DNA of 64,000 nt, taken from the NCBI RefSeq assembly GCF_937616625.2, contig NC_065575.1, positions 4,905,501 through 4,969,500 of the forward strand, read 5' to 3'. This document shows, one piece after another, positions 58,071 to 64,000 of this stretch. This stretch comes from Mercurialis annua. Lineage: Eukaryota; Streptophyta; Magnoliopsida; Malpighiales; Euphorbiaceae. Under the pieces are notes generated by a model that saw only the letters and a program-made list of their open reading frames with translations, was not told where the DNA came from and made no database searches. Position 1 is the stretch's first letter; each line of letters starts with the position of its first letter. The translations under genes and the position numbers were made by a program.

Positions 58071-59848
58071 TATATATAGGTTGATATGTAAATAACATCA
58101 CAAGATTTTTACAACTTAACTCTAAATTGACTTCTAGAGTTAGACACATATTAATCATTATATATAACACGTTTACACAATTCATCTCACTTATACATTT
58201 TCATTTTAAACATTCACGAATTCAATTAGTCAATTGTTAATCTCTAGCTCCGATTTAAATAAAAACACTTTTGATTTTTGAATTCAATAAAAGCCAACAC
58301 AAAGCAAAGTAAGTCGAGTCAAGTTTGAATATTTCATTATCATGTCGAACTCGAACTCATATATTTTTGATAACAAAGACTTATTTTCTGGAGCAGAAGT
58401 TCAAAATTATTGTCAAACCTTGGAATGTTGACTGTCTGCAAGTCCACATATCTAACAGTTCCGGATTATAGTAACTAGTAGTCCAATTTCAAATACTCTA
58501 TTTTTTAACATGAGCGTAGCCGTGATTTGAACCAGTGACTATAATGCCCCAATGGCAACTTGATGGCTTTCAATTATATAACTTATAAGACATAGTTGCA
58601 TTGAACAAGAAAGGTAGTTAGGCACTAATCTCTTCTACCTCTTTTAGAAAGCCTCTCAATTATTCTAAAAGTGTTTGCTATCTTTAATTATTGCTAAGAT
58701 AGATATCCCCCGTATCTTCTCATGTCAATTTTTCTCCCTTGCCATTCATAATATAACTAGAAAAGCAAAGTGTATTTGCACATGACATGGACCTTTTTGC
58801 ATTTAAGAGCGCATGAATATTCAATAAAATAAACACTTGTTGCAATATCTTGGCACCCATCAATTTTAATGTGTGATTTTTGTCTCCTTATGTCTCAATT
58901 ATGTCTCAATTTGCAGAGATGTAAGTATGTATGTACTCATTCAATTTTTGTATTGGATTATCTCAAAGTCACTTGAATATTTAAAATGTCAAGTTTGAGA
59001 AATATATACTATTTATTGTAAATAAAAGATATAGACTAATTAAATTATTTTAGACTCTTTTAACTTTATTTTTTGTTTACAATAAATGATGTAGATTAAT
59101 TTATCGACATGGATACATACTGAAATAATATCTCAGACTTTAACTATACTTTTTCTTTTAAATAAAAAATGGTATTTTTAATTTTATTCAATCGATTCTT
59201 TAATATTAATTATCTTTTTTTATAAATAATAACAATAATATTAAATATTAATAATATTAGTTAAATGGATTCTTTATTATTAACTCTTTTTTATAAATAA
59301 TAAAATAAAAATATTAAATATTGATACTATAAGTTTATTTTTATTATTAATTTATTCAGTTTATATATTAAAAATAAATAATTTAATATATTAAAATAAT
59401 AATAACCAACTTATTTTTTAAAATATAAAATATTATTTTTTAGATGAGAGGGTTTATTTATTCGTTGAAAAAGAATACATATTTTTTTTACAAGACTTAT
59501 GAGATTTTTTTAAACAAATTTCAACTATGAAATGACACATTTAAGTCTCCATGTTCAAACTAATCTCCATTTGAGCCGTGTAGGTCCTTGCGGAATGTAA
59601 ACTCTAATTCTAAATTTTAAACGGCCACATACAAGTGTACGATTTAACTGCAACCTCTAACATAAATAAGAAGAATGTCTTATTAATTCACCTACACTTT
59701 AAAATTGTAAAAGAAAAAAACAACATTTTAAAGTATATTTTCAACTCGCTGTAAATATTAAATATCAGAACTTAATATGTAGATGAGTTAAATTTTTAAA
59801 AATTGTAAAGGCAATTAAAATGAAAAGATATATGAAGTGATAATGATA

Positions 59849-60043
59849 TTAGAAAAGTTGAGGCTTGTCCCACTTCAACTTGGGATTTGTCGTGCTCGTG
59901 CATCTCACATATCTGTTGTAATCAGAAAAATCAGCTGGAAGCATTTCTTGAAGTGGCGCTGGTCCGATCAATATGAACCCAGCCGGATAGGACCTTACAT
60001 AACGACAAAATTCTGCTACTTTTTCTAATAAACTGCTTCATAT
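59849..60043 (-). pseudogene. Orphan coding-like fragment, unidentified
   Basis: The minus strand is open for about 64 codons and reads, in part, VAEFCRYVRSYPAGFILIGP then LQEMLPADFSDYNRYVRC and NPKLKWDKPQ before a TAA. Base composition is clearly higher in GC than the surroundings and the residue mix looks like real protein. No exon partners or start region are visible. I do not recognise the family; a captured exon or gene relic is likely. Confidence 0.35.
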
Positions 60044-60813
60044 TTATACTTGGAGTCCGAAATCAAGATTTAATTAAAGGTGAAGGAGCCATTGCTATTT
60101 ATAGATTTTGATTGTTTATTCATTAAACATGTAAAACGATGATGATTTATGATTACGCTAAATAAATAAAATCAAGTTGTTGATGAAGCTTGAATAATAT
60201 TGGATTAATGTTCTCTCAATTGAATGTCTATTAATTTGAAGCGTTGTATGAGTATGTTTTACTTAGTTAAATGAGAGTTTGGTAAGGATAGAAATTTATT
60301 TTGATTATAGAGAGTTTGATACTTAAATTAAACAACTAATTCACTCAATGTCTCAAAGTTCAATCTATTATCTTTAACACATTCATCCACTTAGAAAGTT
60401 CAAATCAATTTAAATCGAATTTAAATATTTAGTTTAAAAAAGTTTAATTTGAACTTTAAATAATCAAATTAGATTATTAATTTATATTAATAACAATTAT
60501 ATTTATAATAAATTCAGTCTGAACTTAATTCTATATAAACCTATATAATGTATGAATTTGAGTTTTTAGTTAAATTTTTTGTATAACGTGGTGTTTTTTT
60601 TATTTGAATTTCATATAAATTTACTTAATGAGCCAATTTTAAATAAAAAAAATTTCCTTTGCCTTAATATAATTGTTAATTGTTTTTGTTTTTATGTCCC
60701 AATTTTTTATATCTATTTTTAATAAATAACAACAGTTTAAATTATTTTTTATATATTTATTTACTTCCAATCCACTAATAAGTTAATTAATATTACTATT
60801 TATTAAAAAAAAA

Positions 60814-61870
60814 GGCTAATCACCTCAAAAACTACCGATCTTTCATTTTTTTTTTCGATAACACCCCGACCTTTTCATTTCGTCAATTGCACCCTATTTC
60901 GTATTTTTACGTTTCAATAGCACCCTAAAGTATTAAATTGAACTCTTTTCATTTGGATAAAGTTCAAAATAAATCCTTCATATTTTTAAAAAACTCTAAA
61001 TATCATATGATGTTTTACATTATACATACAAACCCTCTTCTCTATAACAAAAAATAACTAAATTAATAACAAAAAATAAATAAATCCGTTCGAACGCCGC
61101 CGCTCTCTGTCACCCTCTCCGTTCAAACGCTGCTATCCGTCACCGGTCTTCCATGGAAGACGAGTTGCGCGTCTTCCATGGAAGACCTTCCTTTGGGGAA
61201 GACGAGCTGGTCTTCCATGGCCCGTTGAAGACCAGCAGCTATGCTGGTCTTCAACGGGAAGACCAGCAAGATCTGCTGGTTTTCCCGTTGAAGACCAGTA
61301 GTTCAGCTGGTCTTCCACGGCCGGAAGACCAGCAAATCTGCTGGTCTTCCCGTTGAAGACCAGCAGATCTGCTGGTCTTCCATGGCCGGAAGACCAGCAG
61401 ATCTGCTTGTCTTCCATGGCCGGAAGACCAGCAGATCTGCTGGTCTTGGTCTTCCGGCCATGGAAGACCAGCAACTGGTCTTCCATGGCCGGAAGGAGGC
61501 CAGCTGCTGGTCCCGGCAGCGGCGGTGGGTGGTGGCGGATTCTGAAGCGGCAGCGGGTCGAGCGGAAAAGATGTCGGAAAATATTTTTTTTTGTTTATTT
61601 TGAATTAGTGGAGAAGATGGTTTATTTGAACATATTTTAAGTTAAGGGACTTGTTAAAATTTAGCCAAGTAGAAAATAGTATAAAATGATCCTTAGATTT
61701 GGTTATTTTATAAAATTTAATCCTTATAATCATGAAATCGTCTATTTTTTTTAATTTAGGGTGCTATTGAAACGTAAAAATACGAAATAGGGTGCAATTA
61801 ACGAAATTGCAAGGTCAGGGTGTTATCGAAAAAAAAAATGAAAGATCGGTAGTTTTTGAGGTGAGTAGCC
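60814..61870. mobile_element. Mutator-like element with GC-rich palindrome array
   Basis: Terminal inverted repeats of about 120 bp are nearly identical (GGCTAMTCACCTCAAAAAC, TACCGATCTTTCATTTTTT, GCACCCTATTTCG, ACGTTTCAATAGCACCC). It is flanked by nine A residues on each side, consistent with a 9-bp duplication, though homopolymers are weak evidence. The centre, 61145-61510, is an array of AAGACCAGCAGATCTGCTGGTCTT palindrome units described separately. Confidence 0.85.
61145..61510. repeat. Array of GAAGACCAGC / GCTGGTCTTC palindromes
   Basis: About ten alternating copies of GGAAGACCAGC and GCTGGTCTTCC are arranged so that each neighbouring pair forms a palindrome, centred on either AGATCT (inner) or CCATGG/CATGGCCG (outer). 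Both strands are open for 67-117 codons as a by-product of the repeat. GC content is far above the AT-rich flanks. Confidence 0.9.
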
Positions 61871-61879
61871 AAAAAAAAA

Positions 61880-62133
61880 TAAGAAAATGGTAATTATTGA
61901 CTATGTTAAAAAAAAAAAGTTTATAAAAAATTATTACATAAATTATATTTTTTAAAACTGCAAATAACTCTAGTTATTTTAAACCGAACTCATGGTGGAC
62001 TCAAACAATAATAATTTCTACTTTCTGTAATGCCAGTGCTATCTTTCTCTTTATTTAACCCATCATTTCTCATTTCCTTAACTTACTAAACTTCCTACCA
62101 TCTTCTCCCTCTACCTCCAACTCTCCACTGCAA
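61880..62133 (+). promoter_or_regulatory. Upstream region of the NHL gene
   Basis: It contains TTTATTTAACCC and a long C/T-rich leader (CTTCTCCCTCTACCTCCAACTCTCC) directly before the ATG, as is common for highly translated plant messages. A definite TATA box was not assigned. Confidence 0.35.
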
Positions 62134-62775
62134 ATGTCTCTGGTCTCCATTCAATCTCCAAAACACTGCGCCACCAAAGCAACCCTAATCAACATCAACA
62201 CTCATCTCTACAGAAAACTATTTCTTCTCTTCTCCACACTTTTCACCACCCTTCTCTCGTTAATACTCGTCGTCTGGATCATCCTCCGCCCCGGTAAGCC
62301 CCAGTTCTCCCTCAAAGAAGCGCATATTTACCAACTCAACCTCTCCGGCCCCAACCTGCTCAACTCCTCCATCCAACTCACCTTGTTTTCCCAGAACCCT
62401 AATGAGAAAGTTGGCATTTACTACGACGAGTTGCAGGCGTACGCTGCTTATAAGGGTCAGCAGATAACTGTGGAGACCACTCTTCCTCCGTTTTATCAAG
62501 GGCATAAAGATAGTAATCTGTTGACTGCTTCTCTGATCGGCGCTGGACTTCCGGTGGCTTCTTCGTTTGGTTTTGAGGTGGGACGAGACCAGACTGTCGG
62601 GAAGTTGGTTGTTAACTTGAAGGTGAATGGAAGGCTCCGGTGGAAAGTTGGGACTTGGGTTTCCGGACGGTATCGGCTTAACGTTAATTGTGTTGCGGTT
62701 ATGGGATTTGGACCTGATCTTCCGGCCGGACCGCTGAGTTTGAAGCAGGGGACTCAATGTTCTGCCACTGTCTGA
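62134..62775 (+). CDS. NDR1/HIN1-like LEA2 membrane protein
   Basis: A single exon encodes 213 residues. A short basic cytoplasmic start (residues 1-27) is followed by one strong membrane segment at about 28-52 (LFLLFSTLFTTLLSLILVVWIIL). After it comes RPGKPQFSL, the usual start of the LEA_2 domain, which continues through NSSIQLTLFSQNPNEKVGIYYD (NPN motif) and TTLPPFYQGHKDSNLL to a C-terminal KVNGRLRWKVG...VNC block. Proteins of the NHL/YLS9 family are type II plasma-membrane proteins linked to defence and membrane stress responses. Intronless structure and length are typical. No close neighbour suggests a pathway. Third-codon-position GC is high compared with the surroundings. Confidence 0.9.
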   Translation: MSLVSIQSPKHCATKATLININTHLYRKLFLLFSTLFTTLLSLILVVWIILRPGKPQFSLKEAHIYQLNLSGPNLLNSSIQLTLFSQNPNEKVGIYYDELQAYAAYKGQQITVETTLPPFYQGHKDSNLLTASLIGAGLPVASSFGFEVGRDQTVGKLVVNLKVNGRLRWKVGTWVSGRYRLNVNCVAVMGFGPDLPAGPLSLKQGTQCSATV

Positions 62776-64000
62776 GTTGTTATTTGCTAACAATATTTAT
62801 ACACTATATGCAGCAGCCTGTGAGTTCATAATTAACTGTTTATTTGTGCTTGCTACGTTTTAATATCAAGTTTGTGTTTAAAGTGTTTTTGCTGCTCTCT
62901 AATTCTGTTCTGTAAATAATAAGACACGGATTTAATTTATAAACTATAGTTAGTTTCATTAATTAAGAGTTTATAGCTTATGTGCGAATTCGATGAGCTC
63001 AATCGATGTCAAAGCGGTTGACTATATAAGGTTCGAAATGAACGGAATCAAAATAATTATTTATTTTATTTTAAAATTATATATAATCAAACTAAATTTA
63101 AAAATATTTTACATCACTTAAATTTTTTTAGTTTGATTTGTCTTAATAGAACTTTACTGTCACAACTGAATTGAGTCAGGCTCAAGTTTAAGTTTTTTTA
63201 TAATGTCAATACGAAATGAATTAATTAAAATTTATCGGTTCGGTTATCCAGTGTACATTAGCTATTTAAGATGTCTATTATGTACAAGTGACTATTTTGG
63301 ACGTTTATTGGAAGACTGTCAAATGAGTTAGTAAGACCTTATTTTAATTTAAATGAGATCACGAGTCAAAACCGCATTTATATATACAACCATTTAAAAT
63401 TTAAAATTACGACTTTGCCTCCCATAGGAGATTAGCTAGTCAGCTAGAATGTGAATTATCAATGCGGAGAGTTTAAAGATACCGTCTCATAACTGAGATC
63501 CATTTTCAAATCTTAGTGACCTCTACCCAAAAAAAGGTTGAAAGATATGATGGGGTGGGATTTGAGGAGAAAGGCAGAGATAAAGGCGGGAAAATAATAA
63601 TTAAGTTGCTAGCTTTGGCAAGGATGCATGAAATTTCGACGTCAAATCTCAGCTTTATTGTACATAATAAGATAACACAAACTTTGTTCAAGTACTTGTG
63701 GGTCCTATCATCCATTAGGTTTTCAGAATCTTTTTCTTTAATTACCAATTCGCTCAAGTTTAAATAGAATAATATAATAGAGACCACACTATTTCATTGA
63801 GCATAATTGAATCTCTTAAAGTTCATAATGCATATCTATGCATTATGAAGAACAGTAAGGTTTCAAATTTTTATTTAAAATTTTTTACGTCGTTCTCTCT
63901 TCACTTCAAGATATAGCTAGCCGGAGGTTAAGACCGGACTGCTAAAAAAAGTACAGGTGAATTAAAAGTTAATCAATACCCCCGGTCAAAAGTTGGGGTC
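62776..64000. other. 3' flank of the NHL gene and AT-rich intergenic sequence
   Basis: No coding segment or complete element is supported. Overlapping open frames on both strands at 63506-63787 have no features of a real gene. At the window end CAATACCCCCGGTCAAAAGTTGG may be the start of another repeat, but it is cut off. Confidence 0.4.

Larger units (their letters stand above)
53643..60804. other. AT-rich gene-free region
   Basis: Seven kilobases without an intact gene. Supported contents are the inverted-repeat element 55316-55579, an LTR-like block at 57718-58070, and a short coding-like fragment on the minus strand at 59849-60043. The remaining sequence is low-complexity AT with many short A/T runs and stops in all frames. 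Confidence 0.5.

Noticed and set aside
61145..61510. CRISPR-like repeat array
   Set aside because: There are no unique spacers of constant length. The units are alternating inverted palindromes within a plant transposon.
61133..61640. Open frames of 67-117 codons on both strands
   Set aside because: They are by-products of the palindrome array, which lacks stop codons in several frames. There is no start context, domain or codon bias.

Overview
The window is nuclear DNA from a flowering plant, most likely a eudicot. It is AT-rich, its genes are split by GT-AG introns, and the gene set is typical of plants (plastid-targeted starch synthase, plastid ribosome hibernation factor, mTERF, clock pseudo-response regulators, NHL protein). 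Small inverted-repeat transposons are dense between the genes. I cannot name the species.

Genes in order: a TFIIIC90-type WD40 protein (minus strand, 3' part cut off by the window start, 5' end at 4876); the cytosolic ribosomal stalk protein P1 (5841-6378, plus); granule-bound starch synthase with 13 coding exons and 605 residues (8267-12171, minus); two small proteins that share a C-terminal 'AP-x-(F/L)DG-x-x-CFET' tail (13646-13930 and 20702-21478, plus); a conserved protein of unknown function with a NWLDRLRS/KGFP N-terminus and a predicted GC-AG intron (24544-27192, plus); a plastid mTERF protein (27929-29549, plus); the plastid long-form hibernation factor PSRP1 (30286-32387, minus); two tandem PRR5-type clock genes (36759-40386 and 46618-50239, plus); and an NDR1/HIN1-like LEA2 membrane protein (62134-62775, plus). 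From 50240 to 62133 I see no intact gene, only transposon debris and AT-rich sequence.

The most informative region is 34.7-50.6 kb. A segment of about 6 kb carrying a PRR5 gene and its promoter was duplicated in tandem. Copy 2 is intact (658 aa). Copy 1 has lost 54 bp spanning the end of exon 4 and its splice donor. Reading through gives a 214-residue receiver-only protein. Skipping exon 4 keeps the frame and gives a 605-residue protein with both the receiver and CCT domains. Evening-element motifs (AAAATATCT) are kept in both promoters. Each copy also serves as the empty-site control for transposons that entered the other: a Stowaway and a 372-bp MITE in copy 1, and a 1.3-kb long-TIR element in copy 2.

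The second theme is the transposon record. I find a family of elements with long terminal inverted repeats and 9-bp target duplications (Mutator-like), several hAT-type elements with 8-bp duplications, two tRNA-derived SINEs with 12-16 bp duplications, one Stowaway, one very small hairpin MITE, and degraded copia remains. Several are nested. One Mutator-like element (60814-61870) carries a GC-rich array of near-perfect palindromes that is unlike anything else in the window.
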